This document shows, one piece after another, positions 11,450 through 23,635 of a stretch of DNA of 64,000 nucleotides. The notes beneath the pieces are model-generated. The model did not search any database and was not told the DNA's origin. It saw only the letters and a list, made by a program, of their open reading frames with translations. How positions within the stretch are numbered: position 1 is the stretch's first letter; each line of letters begins with the position of its first letter. Position numbers and translations under genes: made by a program. Source of the DNA: Dichotomocladium elegans (taxonomy: Eukaryota > Mucoromycota > Mucoromycetes > Mucorales > Lichtheimiaceae). The DNA lies in NCBI GenBank assembly GCA_025716815.1, contig JAIXMN010000001.1, positions 1,798,001 through 1,862,000 of the forward strand, in the 5' to 3' direction.

Positions 11450-12088
11450 TTACGAGGAGGAACGTGCGGCCGATGGGTTCTCTTTGCGCAGCACATAGGC
11501 ATCTTTCGGATCTAGTTTCTCGTAGTAGTTCTTTTGCACCTCAACCACCTCAAATCCGTGTTTCTTGTAAAACTCGACTGCTGCTTCGTTGTTGACCTGT
11601 GCGTGAAGGTAAATTGACGAATACTCTACGTGCTTGGCCGCATAATCCAGAATGTGACTCAGCAGCTTGGATCCTAACAGGGAAAACCTGCCTGTCAATT
11701 TTTCGCTTCTTCATTTTCTCCCCTACACCCCCCCCCAAGTTCTTCTTACCTAGTCCAAGGCGGCGGTAAGGCTTCAAAACGCCAAGCGTCACAATGTAAA
11801 GCCTGACCTTGTTGTCCACTTCTTCTCTGCGGCACCAGATGTTGCCCACGCAAATGTCATTATAATAAACTACACACCATGTCAGCCTTCACAAAAAAAA
11901 CGTGTTTTCGATCCGTGCACTTTCATACCAAACTTGACCAGTTCGCCTCCTGCTAAAGCACTCGCGTAGATGTTCTCATTGTAAGTGACCGGGAAAAGGA
12001 CAGCGTTCAATTTATGCAACTGTCCAATGTTGTTTGGCGTGATATCCCCAAGAGAAATTCGCTCAGAGTTGATTGCGGACGGAGACAT
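11450..12088 (-). CDS. NAA50: N-alpha-acetyltransferase NAA50 (GNAT family)
   Basis: Predicted N-terminal acetyltransferase of the NatE type, which acetylates Met-starting N-termini using acetyl-CoA. Exons in transcript order: 11929-12088, 11750-11869, 11450-11673, giving 167 aa, matching animal NAA50. Recognisable blocks are ISLGDITPNNIGQLHKLN and FPVTYNENIY (peptide-binding loop), RLYIVTLGVLKPYRRLGLG (the acetyl-CoA RRxGxG loop, split by intron 2), and IYLHAQVNNEAAVEFYKKHG followed by NYYEKLDPKDAYVL. All functional segments are intact. The gene lies 175 bp upstream of the Nudix gene's start on the same strand. Ascomycete yeasts have an inactive Nat5 here; the intact CoA loop suggests an active enzyme in this fungus. 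Confidence 0.92.
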
Positions 12089-12450
12089 GTTAGCACTTCA
12101 GGAATTTAAGAAAATGGAATGAAGCGTGTATGGATGTTATGAAAATGGAGTATGTGTAAGTATTGGGTGGGGTAGGTGGGTGTGTATCGCTAACTCTTGT
12201 GACTTGCTGCTTCTCGCTTCTCGGACTTTTTCGCCGTTCCGCTCGGATCCGAGTGCAGAGCTGACTTCCCGCAAGTTTTCGGATCTTTGCTTCATCCTCT
12301 TCATCGTCTATTCGTCTCCTCTGCTCTGTTGGATTCGCTGTACTAACAGGGGATGTTATGTAGACAAGAGTAATGGCCAAATGGTATATTCTGAAGTGCC
12401 TTACTGTAACAGGAGCATTTTTATTGTATTATTATTATCACTATCTACAC
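12089..12450. other. Intergenic, NAA50 promoter and TPS 3' end
   Basis: About 360 bp between the NAA50 start codon and the stop codon of the trehalose gene, both on the minus strand. It presumably holds the NAA50 promoter. Plus-strand frames here are shadows with no family similarity. Confidence 0.4.
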
Positions 12451-15400
12451 CTACTCTTCTGCTAAAAAGACTTCCAGGGTGCTTCTTACGCTTTGGACAT
12501 TCGGTACAAAATACTTGGCCTCCGTGCTACGTGAGCCGACCGTGCAAGTAATGACATTTGGTATCTTTTGCTTGTTAAGAAATGAAAACATATCTTCGTC
12601 CATGCGGTCATCGCCGATAGCAAGCACAAAATCTGGTTTAATATCCTGTAAAATGCGATTTGCAACGGCTGTTTTGTTGATGTCATGCGGCATAACCTAA
12701 AACAACCTTTCAGCGGACTGAGAGCTGCCGGATCGAGCTTGGGTGATTGTAACTTGCCTCAATATTTGTCTTGCCAGTGACTGAATGGACAGGGAAATTC
12801 TTATTAACTGAATCGCCGATATGATTCTGACACTCGGCGGCTTGCCAGGCTCTAGAAATTCCTTGTGAATACCTGACCGATCTACTTTTTCCCAAGTGCT
12901 CTATATCAACTTACGCGAATTGGGCATCCTGTCCCACCACACTGCTTCGATAGTGCTGTAGACAAAGTTGTTAACATACACAGAGTCGAGTCCGTTTTTG
13001 AATCTATTGACTTACCCAAACAATGGAGATGTCTTTTGTTTCGATAAATGCTCCAGGTGTGCGCTCTGTATAGTATTGGAAAATCTCTTTAATAGCAGGC
13101 ATCCACGAGAGATCAACATTCGAACGCATCTGTTGCCATGTGTCGTTGCGTGGTTTGATATGATAACCGTTTTCCGCACTACTTCAAATGTTATACTCCT
13201 CTTCCGTTTTCATATATCCTTCATGAATTTACCAGAGCCCGAGATCGGGGATGTGTCCAAGGTCCCGCTCGATGATCGGTCGAGTACGCCCCGATATGAC
13301 ATAAACTGAGCTCTTTTGAGTAAGCTTTGTCAATATATCCGTCAGTTCATCGAGATCTCTTGATCCTGCCTCCCGCCCATGAGGTACTAGCGTTCCGCCG
13401 TAGTCAAACAAAAATCTGCGATTATGGTAAGATACCGTCATTAAAGCCATACTCCTCGCTATGTTATACTTACAAACCATTCTTGCTGTTTTTGAATAAC
13501 TTCTTGACATGCAATACATCCAGGAGTGGGATTTGTGCAGATAAGCGATGATACTCACCACACCGGAACTACCATGTATTTCCATAAGAATCTATCCCAT
13601 TTCTTTTGTTTTTACGGCATTAATCACCTTTGATAGCTCGGAGATTATACTGCTGGCATAATTTTGCGCTATGTGAGAAGGGATGTGTAAGTCATAAAGT
13701 CTAATATCTCGGTTAGCAAGGTCAGTTACCGGAGTTAGTGACAATACTCTTGTATAGCTCCTTTATGTGACGAATATTATATTTGTTATTGGAGTATGTC
13801 ACACATATATAATGTTCTTGAATGAAATACATACCTTCCAACGAGCGGCTTTTTCTTCGTCGCCCATGGAAAGAGCCTCGTGTATTGCTTCTCCTACTTG
13901 CTATCCAACTCAGCAAGTCAGCATTTCTGGTCTCAGACAGCAAAATTTCCCCTGAATTACATACACGGTAATCCCATGGATTAACTCTCAGACAGGCTCC
14001 AAAACTCCCATAGGTTCCCGTGAACTACATGAAGTCAGTGTAAGCCTCGAAAGTTTAACCCATGAAGGTCGTGCTGTATATAATATCACTTGCTTCACTC
14101 AGTATAAGTGGACCGTGGTTATTCTCCTGGCACACAATATATTCGTGAGACGTCAGGTTCATGCCGTCCCGCAGTGGGGTGATTAAGGATGCATCAGCTG
14201 CGGTTAACAGCGCAAGATACTGGGAGAATGAAATGTCCTGATGCAGAAACACGATTGGCTGGTATGAAATCGTACTGAACTTGGAGTTGACGCGTGAGAC
14301 GACGTCGGATATATGTGCACGCAATTCGTTTTTTTCGGCTGTCGATAGAGCAATCTGAATCAGGACCACCTAAAAGGTGATAACATTCAGCGTCTCTATA
14401 CTTGCATCCGTCCACACAAGCTGAAGGGAATAATATACATGCCTTCTCACGCCATTCGGGATGCCGGATTAAAAACTGCTCGAATGCGAGCAATTTTTGG
14501 CGCACACCTTTTATGTAATCCAACTTATCGCGTGCTACAATGAGCTTTTTACCCGCGTATTTATCCCTCAACATTTCAATCGATTGTGCAACTTCTGGCG
14601 CAGCCCTAGAGAAAGCTCAGATTAACTGCATCCAGCATTTTCCACGTAGTTCCAAGTTACCTCTTTTTGTTTAGAGTTTCAATATCAATGCCAATAGGAA
14701 AGATTCCGATCGACACATAGTGAGTATCCATTTGAATTCCTGACGGAGTTGTATCGACTGAAAGGATTCGCGCGCAAGTCTGCAAAAAGTGGCGTGCAAA
14801 TGAGTATGTTTGGAACCCTATCAAGTCTGCTTGAAGCATCCCTTTTAGCAGTTCTTTGCGTGCTATATATACAGGTTAGCTTAAGGAGACCTAACTTATC
14901 CTCTTCTGTGTTCTCCAACTTGAATACATACTTGGAAGACACCGGAATAGTTCGGAGCTGGGAAAAGGAATGTGTAAGAAGAATCCGATCACTACACCCG
15001 GTAGTTTCTCTCTCAGCATCCCCGGTAGAAGCATTAGGTGGTAGTCGTTAACCCAGACTAATAGCCGACAAAGTGTCAATTTCCTCATCTACTTCAACAG
15101 AGCCAGCATCGCTATCCCATCCCTGCTTACTGATATCTCCCTCCTGATAGTTCTCAACAATAACGTCTGCAAAGCGTTGGTTCAATGATTGATAGGCTTT
15201 CCAAGTGTGTTCCTGATACATCATGTTCTGCTGGTCGTCTTGGACAACATAGTGGAAGTGGGGCCATAGAACCTTCCCGAAGTTTCGTGGAGTGACATCA
15301 GAACGCTGCTTTTGCTTTCCTTACTCATCCATGCTTACGAAGGACCAACCTGTTTGCAGTATCCATCATAGTGTCCCTCGAACTCGGCGTCCGTCGACAT

Positions 15401-16048
15401 GACAGGGTAAGAATCATATTCCATGACCATTGTGGACCGAATATCACCTCGTGTCTTTTGGGAGAGCGAGTCCGTTGACATGCCGAGCGTTCCGATCCAC
15501 ATACATTTCTTGTCGAGTTTATCGCGGACGGAGAGCAGTGCATTATGAAGGCCGATATTTCCTGCGATACAAGGACGAACGGTCCACGGCGCCTCGTCAA
15601 AGGCGCTGGCGCTGTCGATCGATGCCTTTCGCCGTCGATGGTGCTGCTGCTGCTGGGTCGATATAAGAAGCGGAAGCCGTTTGCTGAGATCCTTTTCGCG
15701 TTGGGCCTTGCTCTTTGGTTGCACGAGCTTTTCTGGCTCTTTGAAGTCAAAAAGCTGATCGTCGTCCCGCGCCTTAGTCGAAGAAGGAAGAGCCGAAGGT
15801 GCGTCGGCATTCTTCCGAGCAGAGACTTGGTGCTTTTGAAGACTGGCGATCAGGTTAGGTGTTTGGGTGTCAGTCGCGACATGGCCGGCATTAGGAATTA
15901 CGGCTGTGGCAGCCATGGGTGGCAGGGCTGTACGAGGCGAGGGGGGAGTGATGGGCAGACCATGCCGATTCTTTTTATCCTTGGCGAGTTGGAAGTCGAT
16001 TGTATAAGGCAAGAATAAAGACGTGCATAGGACTCTTCCTCCGGGCAT
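12451..16048 (-). CDS. Trehalose-6-phosphate synthase/phosphatase family (Tps2/Tps3 class)
   Basis: Subunit of the trehalose synthase complex by homology. Sixteen exons in transcript order: 15350-16048, 15131-15272, 14932-15057, 14661-14862, 14443-14605, 14094-14369, 13965-14024, 13835-13900, 13730-13760, 13616-13668, 13474-13568, 13233-13415, 13016-13178, 12915-12955, 12758-12851, 12451-12696, giving 879 aa. Residues 1-140 are disordered. A glycosyltransferase-20 domain follows, with [25 protein letters not shown] and [12 protein letters not shown]. The C-terminal third is a HAD phosphatase domain with DYGGTL (residues 642-647), VISGRTRP and [13 protein letters not shown] rather than DRLDY places it with Tps2/Tps3/Tsl1, not Tps1. 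The second Asp of the phosphatase DxD motif is replaced by Gly644, so it may be a regulatory subunit. Three introns have GC donors (14442, 14093 and 12757). The exon 10/11 boundary is the least certain. Confidence 0.88.
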
Positions 16049-17829
16049 GGCGACTATGGTCTGAAGAAAGGAAAGAAAAGAAGTAAAAAAGGGGGAAGGG
16101 AGGGAGAAAGCGGTAAGTTTGATGAAGGCTGTGACTATGATTATTTTGGTATCCAACCCCAAAACAGGCCCACTTTGCTTTTTTCTACTTGTTTGACTCC
16201 GGGCATCTCAGTCCTTACTTTCTGTCCAAGCGAGCAGGTGTGATACAAGTTGCGGCTTGTGCGCCAACAGTGCTGCGATATTTATCTGGGATAAAAAGGT
16301 GTGTACGGAAGAGAGCACAAACATTCCATAATCCCCGAAGCTGAGCATGGTTTACGAATAAGGCTATTGCCTCAATGTATGAAACCCAGCAGAATACTGG
16401 TTTAGCCATCTTCGGGTTTGGGAACACAGGAACGATATGGAGTTTCTCAGACAGACTCTCTCTGTCTCCCCCTCCTCACCGCTAATACGGCCCGTGCATG
16501 ACAGTCTTTCTATCGGATATCGAAAAATAGTTTGTAAATTGCAGTGCAACGAAGAAGCATCCCGACCAAACCGACACTAATCAGGTCCTCGTTGATGACT
16601 AGCAGATACAAATGATTTTGCATCTGTCGATTGAAGAGAAGAGATCCGGTACACTGCTAAAGCCGGACAGGGTTCCGACCAAAAGGCCAGTGATGGCAGC
16701 GGGAACGAAGTGAATGTACCGGACGGAGGCACCAGACAGAGAGAAAAGACCATCCAGGACATTCTCCCTTCAATGACTGATCAGATACAGGTACAACTTG
16801 GCAATCTACAGAGAGGAGATGATGTTAGGTTGCAATAGTGCAACATGGCAACTTAATATATAACGATCATACCGGACGAGGACATGAAAGAGGGGGAGGA
16901 TGGAATTCATGAGAAGACCAGCCTTCTCAACTGGTTATACATAACATGTAGAAGACCAGCGCTGCGTTAAAAACAACGACCGGTGGTATCCTCCTTTAAA
17001 TATATGACTATCTAGGATCCACCATTGTCACTCGCTATTTCCCCCTCCCACTTGACCCTTGATCTGATCCGCCTTTAAACTAGATCAAGGATCAATGGTT
17101 TTTGGACCCGTTCCGATCTATAGGGGCTGCCATATTTTACCATAGAAAAAACTGGGGTAGTAGCTGTAGTAACAGAGCCATTTGGGCAATGCTTTGTTAG
17201 CAATGAATTCATTCAAACTGGATCAGAAATAAAAACAAACTATATATACTGACTCGTTGAGCCATTATAAAGCAATCATCTTAGGGAGCTTGAGAAGCGA
17301 CACAAGCCATTCAATGTAATCGAAGCTTGTTATTCATGGATTAGGCAATTGCACATGTGAAATACATCTATAACAGACGGCATGGATGAAAGCTCAATCA
17401 ATGCACCCGAATCCGACATAATACGTCTATGCATATTGATCAGATCATTTAAAACAGGAGGGCATCTTCCGACATTTATTGCTAGTAATACTATATCAAC
17501 TGAAGCCACCGGTCATTTTTGGGCGAGGAATAAGAGTAGAACTAACACCGTGAAGTTACGCAGAATGGAGAGAAAGGAGAAGATTCGAAACCAAAAAGAA
17601 AAGAAAAATACAATACATTTAAGTAAGAGAAGAGGAAAAAGTAAACACAAAAGGTGAGCTAAGGTGAAAGAGAAGAGTAAAAAAGAGGAAGAGTGAGTTC
17701 AAATGTATGTGTCGGTAGAAGGTGAGAGAGGAGAAGGATTACGAGAGTATGAGGGCAAGTCAGGAATCGACGGGTGAGAGAGGAATGCGATAAAAGCGAT
17801 GACTCAGATAGAAAAACGAAGTGCATCTT
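16049..17829. other. Intergenic region of 1.8 kb
   Basis: No gene is supported. The left part must hold the trehalose-gene promoter. A perfect 9-bp inverted repeat (17057-17065 with 17082-17090, 16-nt loop) lies in the middle, and 17540-17700 is strongly purine-rich on the plus strand, probably the 3' untranslated region of the GATA gene. Short frames here have no family character. Confidence 0.45.
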
Positions 17830-20176
17830 CTAGCTTCGCTTAAGAAGTGTCAATACTGTTGCTGCTTCAACGGCATCTGATAATGGAAATGATGATGCGG
17901 CGAGCTTTTCCAGCAATGGGTCGTTAATCGACGAATTTGGAGAAGAGGAGAATGACTCCAGCGGACTACAAGAATCCTCAAGGGACTGTGAGTATGACGA
18001 AAGGCTACTGCCGGGATGTGATGGCAATGGAGTTGCCTGTTCCCATAGCGCCTGTTGATAGCGATGGTTCACTGTCGACGCAATATCTCGTGGTGCAGTA
18101 GCTGAGAACGAAGTGGTGTACTGAATGCCTGTCATTACATCTTCTTCGTCCGAATAATCCTTCTTTGACTCCAGATTTACTTTTTTTCGTTGTTGCTTTA
18201 ACTTATTACGACGGTCTTTCTTGATTGCTGTTGCACTTGTCTTTTTCCGTCTTCTGTCTGCTGCTGCCTTGGTAGAATTTCGGCGTTGGTAGTTGTGTGG
18301 CTGCAATGGTTCCTGCTGCTGCTGCTGTTGTTGCTGTTGTTGTTGTTGGAGATTGTTGTCTTTCCCAGGGAATGACCGCGTGGGCGCAGGAAGGAGCTGC
18401 GGTTGTGGTGCATCGCTTCCACATAGTATCTTCCCGTGCTTCCATTTAACTCCACATGCATTGCAGAGTGTTCCTGCACCCTGAGGCCCCCGACGCCACA
18501 TGGGGGTAGACTTTGAACCACAATACAAACATTTCTTAGTGCAATTCCCACCGCCGCCAGATGCACGTGATTTGGATGTTGCCGTTGTGCTGGTAGTGGT
18601 CGTTGCCGTTGTTGCCGTTGCTGTTGTGGCGGGGACTGTGGTTGCTTTCGGGGTAGAGGTGTATGCGGTTGGAGACAGTGGCTCACGTTCAGCTTTACTG
18701 TGCGGCGATGTCATGCAATAGTCCGTATCATCTTGCTCGTCGTCAATGTCTAAGCCGAGAGAAGTAATTGAGTGCCACTCGCTGTTATCAATTTAGTGCG
18801 AGCTTTACCTTTATCCCAGTTATTATCGTCGCTACTCCAATGACCAGTGATCCCATTTGTGCTTTCGTAAAGAGTATGCGTCTTATCGTATACGTCATCC
18901 TCTTCCGATTGAACCTCCATTTTAGTCGGTACATTCGTGATATACTCCTCCTTAACTTCAGATTTTTCCGAAGTTACCCGTTCGGTATGATGTCGCATCT
19001 AACAGAAAAGAGACATCCAATGGCGGATAATGAGACCACGAATGTCTTTTTTCTCTCTCTCCTTCGTTCGCCCCTTTTAGGCGCGTCAAAACGCGCTTGG
19101 ATTTACAAAGGGAGGGGGAATAGGGATGCTCACCAGTTCTACCATACGCTGGCACACGGCCTCGAATCCAGAAACGGCCTGTTTCATGGCAATATAAAGA
19201 TCTTTGGATACGCCTGACAATTGCATATTCAATACATGACAATCGGCTTTCCACTGAAATTGAAGCCCTGGATCTGTGAATCGCCGTTGGGTTAATGGTC
19301 CGCGTAAATTGCTAGAAAATTCAATGTGATCGGAGCAGACGGCTGCGAATTCCTCCAGCTTGGATTGATACATCGGTGCGGCATTGCTCTCAGACGATTG
19401 ACAGGAGCACAAGGAATGAAGTAGCGTAGAAGACTCGGATTGCTTGGGAGGATGGTAAGAAAACATGACCTAAGTAGCATGGTTGAGGAAGGGATGATTG
19501 GTGCGTGAAATAAAGACAGACACGGGGCGTTTTTTATCCATTTGCACACCTCAAATGGGGATGCTTGGTTGACAGCCTCAACAACAGCGTCCCTAGGAAA
19601 TAAAAAATAATCACGGTCGAGGCACGGTACAAGAAAGGCTTCTCTTGGGTCATGCTCATCCAAACATAAACAAAAAACGACGTTTTTGCGGATCATGCGA
19701 CGTCGCCCTCGCTTCTTTGGGGGGAGAGCCGAAAGGGATCGACGATGCTGGAGCTGAGCTGTGGTTACATCTTCTGACACCGAAGAATCGATAGAACTAT
19801 TGCCTGCCAGTGACAACAAGGCATCGACACACTCAGGAGGTGTGCCGATCGCCTTATCCCTATCGTCATCTGGACCATCAGCGCCGCTTTCTGGCTCAGA
19901 AGATGATCGCTGCTTCTTGTCAGAAAAGGCGATCTCTGAAATTTCCGATTCTGTAATCTCATAGAACGCTGTGTTTGGGAAGCAGCACGATCCTATCTTG
20001 AGCGATGACAATCCAAGGAAACGGGACTGGATTCGATGTTGGATGCCATCAGCCGGACCGGTTGAATCCTGACCTAGATTGGTGGGTAGTTCGTAACGGT
20101 CAAACGCCTCGGACACCAGGTCGACACTGCTGCTAACATCGCGAGAATGACTGAGTGTGAGCGTGAGTGTGAGCAT
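17830..20176 (-). CDS. GATA-type zinc-finger transcription factor
   Basis: Predicted DNA-binding regulator recognising GATA-core sites. Exons in transcript order: 19550-20176, 19134-19469, 18809-18998, 17830-18749, giving 690 aa from the first in-frame ATG. The finger at about residues 458-483 is C-X2-C-X18-C-X2-C (CLYC ... CNAC) with [19 protein letters not shown], the 18-residue-loop class seen in WC-1/WC-2 and plant GATA factors rather than the 17-residue AreA class. Around it are Thr/Ala-rich repeats, a run of 12 Gln (about 519-530), Lys/Arg-rich basic patches suited to nuclear import, and a Ser-rich C-terminus ending in [15 protein letters not shown]. The N-terminal 320 residues are not recognised, and no PAS domain could be shown. 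The frame stays open upstream to 20446, just after an acceptor-like ctttag, so an additional 5' exon with the true start is likely. Confidence 0.78.
18312..18349. repeat. CAG/CAA repeat encoding polyglutamine
   Basis: Mixed CTG/TTG triplets on the plus strand, read as CAG/CAA on the minus strand, encode a run of 12 Gln in the GATA factor. Confidence 0.9.
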
Positions 20177-21051
20177 TGTCTGGATACCACTCCATTTTTT
20201 TTTGTTACTTCCCCTCCCCCACCCCAATTGGAACCCTTGATCATGTGCCGATTTACCCGTAGTCAGACATGCTTCCCGGTAGAATTTCACTATTGGCTCT
20301 TGGTCTTGTTCTGGATGCCATAATGGAAGTGGGAAAAGAATGCGGGGCGTAAGTATTGTTGGCTTTGATGAAGGCAATGAAGCAGATAGCCGATCAGTCA
20401 AACGTGCGGGTGGTGTGAATAAGAATGGTAGTGGTAGTAGTAGCTAAAGGCCGGCTGGAATGGTAAATCACAAGCGTTGAGAGACGTGTGTCAAATGAAA
20501 GCAGACGTTAGAACAAGGCGATGAAGGCAAAGTGAGTGGGTTGATCAAGTTGGATGCTGACCAAAAATGTCCAAAGTGCTGGGCGATCGGGATATAGATG
20601 AGAAGAACCAAAGGAAGACGACTAAAACCAATATCCGGAATTTTTTTGGATCGGGCCGAGCTACTTCTTGTCTCTCACTTAGGCTTTGGCTTTTATTTAT
20701 AGCACCTTAATCCAGCAACATTTCTCCCATCTTCTCCCCCTGCCACTGACACACACATCGTTAGTCAACAAGGGCAGCATAATAGGATTAAAGGTATTCC
20801 CATAAGAGAAGATGGTAAAAAAAAATGGACATTGTCGTGCATGTTTGTAGACGGTCAGTGAGCTTTTGGATTGAAGCGATGTTTCTTACAAAAAATGATT
20901 ACAAATTAAATGAGGAATATTAGCTCTCCATCAGACGATCCATCATCGAACATGGAAGTGGTTTGAGCCGGTTATTACTATGGTAGTATTGCTATGTCTG
21001 TGTTGCCGGGGCTCGCAGAAAATAAGGGGGCGTGGACGATACTTGCTAGGG
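20177..21051. other. Intergenic, GATA-gene promoter and 5' leader
   Basis: About 875 bp between the modelled GATA start and the acyl-CoA synthetase stop. The first 270 bp are an open minus-strand frame in phase with the GATA gene, probably coding through an upstream exon junction near 20446. The rest shows no gene. Confidence 0.4.
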
Positions 21052-23635
21052 TTAATTTGACTGGGCCGCATTCCTAGAAAGAATAAGCAATTCTCAGAAT
21101 CTAGTGTTCCCTTTTTTCTCCCCTCGCATTGCTGTGGATTGGGCAGCCCGACTTACATAGCATCAAGCTGTGCTTTGAAGCGCTTGTTGATATCCTGGCG
21201 CTTGATCTTTTGTGCCGCGGTGAGGAGCCCCTGTTTCATATTTGTCAGACCCTATCACAATCGAGGGTGAATTTTATGCTGCTATTATATTTACCGATTC
21301 GATCGTCCATTCTTCAGGGCTCAGATAAATATCGAAAAGCATTTCAGCTGGTTTGAGGCCTCCTTGTTTTCCTTGGATCACAATTGCCTTGAGAATATCC
21401 TGCTTAACACTCTTGTCGTTGCAGATTTCCTCCAAGTCGGCTTTATCCAGGCCGTGCTTCTTGGCAAGCTCGCGGATAGTTGCCTCAACTGGGACAACAA
21501 GAGCCACAGGCTTGGGGCACAGGGAATCGGCATAGACGCAGAGATTGCTTACGTAGAGACAGCTCTTGTATACTGATTCAAGCTTTTCGAGTGCGATATA
21601 CTCGCCGTTGCTCAGCTTGACAAGATTCTTTTTACGGTCAATGATGGAAAAGGTTCCGTTTTCGTTCCACTGGGCAATATCACCGGTCTGGAGCCAGCCA
21701 TCGTCGGTGATTGCCTCCCGAGTGAGATCGTCCCGCTTCCAGTAGCCTTTCGTGACAGAGGGACCACGGACCCACAACTCACCCTGAGGTATGGGGTTGG
21801 TCGATCGATAACCCGCATCGGGAACATCTACCAGTTTGACTTCGCAGCATGGCACTGGACTTCCAACATGGCCGTAGCTGAACTGCTCCGGTAGCATCAC
21901 GCCGCACATACTATATAGTTTTCATTGGTGAGGATGATGTTTTCACAGACTGAATATCCAGATTCTTACCCGCAACCTGTTGTAAATAACGCGCCCATTC
22001 CGACCTGGTAAGTTTACATAATTCCCACGGAAAAAAGAGGCATTTATCTGTCTATACTTACTTTCAGTCATACCGTATCCTCCTATCATTAGCATTTATA
22101 TGTTAAAGGATGCCGGAAATAAGATGGTGCATGCTATAGTACATACCCAGGATGGGGCAAACCGTCACTGACAAGAAGCGCTGTGTTTCAACGGACACTG
22201 GAGCACCACCAGACAGTGCAAATCGTAACCGACCGCCCACCTGATCGCGAATCTTGCCGAATATAGTCCTGTCCAAAAAGGTGGTCGGCAAATGGCGTTC
22301 CATCATCCACACTTTCGTCGCAAAGCCTTTGTGAAATATAGCTTGGGCCTTGGGTGGCAGGCCATTCACCTTCGCAAGCACTCCCTTACGGATCGATTCC
22401 CAGACAGCAGGTACACCTGTCATCACAGTCGGGCGGAATTCGCGAATATCGCCCTTGCAATTTCGTACGCTCGTATCTGTCAATGTGCGCACAGAGCCAT
22501 AGCCAAGCGTGACACCCCAGAAGACGCACAGGTTCTCGACGACGAACTCGAGAATATGTGCCAGAGGTAAGTAGGCCATCATGGAATCCTTTTCGGTGAC
22601 GTATTTCCCAAGAATCTTGTGAGATGCAGCAACTAGGTGGAGCCAACGAATAGGTAGATGAGAAGGGTTTTTCTGCATTCAATACAGATAGGCGCATCCA
22701 CACGCAGAGAGAGGCAGAGGAAGAAAAGGTACTACTTACTTGCGGCGACGATATTTTTGTGGGAAAGCATCACGCCCTTGGGATTTCCAGTACTGCCCGA
22801 GGTATACATGATGCAGCAAAGGTCCTCAGGCTGCGGGGGTCTAGGTTCTATCGCGCAGTCTCGCCCCAGACGGGCCAGATCGTCGAAGGATATCACGCAC
22901 TTCACGCCGCCCCTCTGGACAGAGTCGAGGACTTCGGGGGTTGTATCGCCGTGATAGACGACGAAGCGCAGCGATGGGCACTTTTCGACGATCTTGGCAA
23001 CGGTGGGCAAAAGATCTCCTGTTGTATAAATAGCCTCGACCTCGGTCTCGTTCATGGAATGCAACAGACCATCTTCTCCGAGCGTATCATATGCAGTGAC
23101 AATAGTTGATCCCTGCGTAAACAAGCCATGGGCTGTCACAAGCCAGTGCGCGCTATTTTTTTTTTTTACAAGAGGCCCACATTTGCGTCAGGAAATAAAG
23201 TTTGACAAGACTTCCCTCTCGTCGTATGTCGCTAATTTACCTTGTCGGTGAGAAGATCTCCACCTTCGCCCCTGGGGTCAAGCCAAGTTTAACAAAGCCC
23301 GAGCCGAGTTCATGGGCCAATTTAGAAACGCTTTTGTAGCTCAAATAATGATATCCAGAGAGCTGAAAGTACTTCCACGCCTTCTTGGATTTTTCTTCGA
23401 CACCGTTCACGTACTTGATCACCTCCTTCTCCTCCTCGACGATCTGCTCGATCTTGCGGAACCCGAAGGCTCGTTTGTCTGCGAACTTGTTGGCACTATA
23501 CTGGAGGACATCATAAAGCGTGTGGACATTCGTGTCAGGAATACGGACGAGCTCATCAGGCGAATAGATGGCGCGTCGGATACGACCGCCATTAGGCTGG
23601 ATCTCAGGTCCAACTTCCACCGAGAAATTTTTCAT
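21052..23635 (-). CDS. Long-chain fatty acyl-CoA synthetase
   Basis: Predicted AMP-forming enzyme that activates long-chain fatty acids to acyl-CoA for beta-oxidation and lipid synthesis. Exons in transcript order: 23241-23635, 22740-23152, 22147-22632, 22062-22082, 21970-21976, 21295-21910, 21157-21251, 21052-21073, giving 684 aa. The AMP-binding signature YTSGSTGNPKGVMLSHKN ends exon 2. Later motifs are YLPLAHILEF, LSGGAPVS, GGYGMTE and LQTGDIAQWNENGTFSIIDR. The C-terminal KQGLLTAAQKIKRQDINKRF contains the expected catalytic-loop Lys region. Exon 5 is only 7 nt (GTTGCGG) but is needed to keep the phase and restore TESCGM. The final exon is uncertain: reading through its donor would instead stop at 21153. 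No terminal peroxisomal SKL is present (end is AAQSN), so a cytosolic or ER-associated FAA1/FAA4-like role is more likely. Confidence 0.88.

Noticed and set aside
12451..16048. Assignment as the catalytic synthase Tps1
   Set aside because: The length (879 aa), the C-terminal phosphatase domain and RDKLD in place of VDRLDY fit the Tps2/Tps3 class instead.
16215..16549. Minus-strand frames upstream of the trehalose gene
   Set aside because: They are short, have no splice or family support and lie in promoter sequence.
17057..17090. 9-bp inverted repeat with 16-nt loop
   Set aside because: Too short and isolated to call a terminator, transposon end or factor site.
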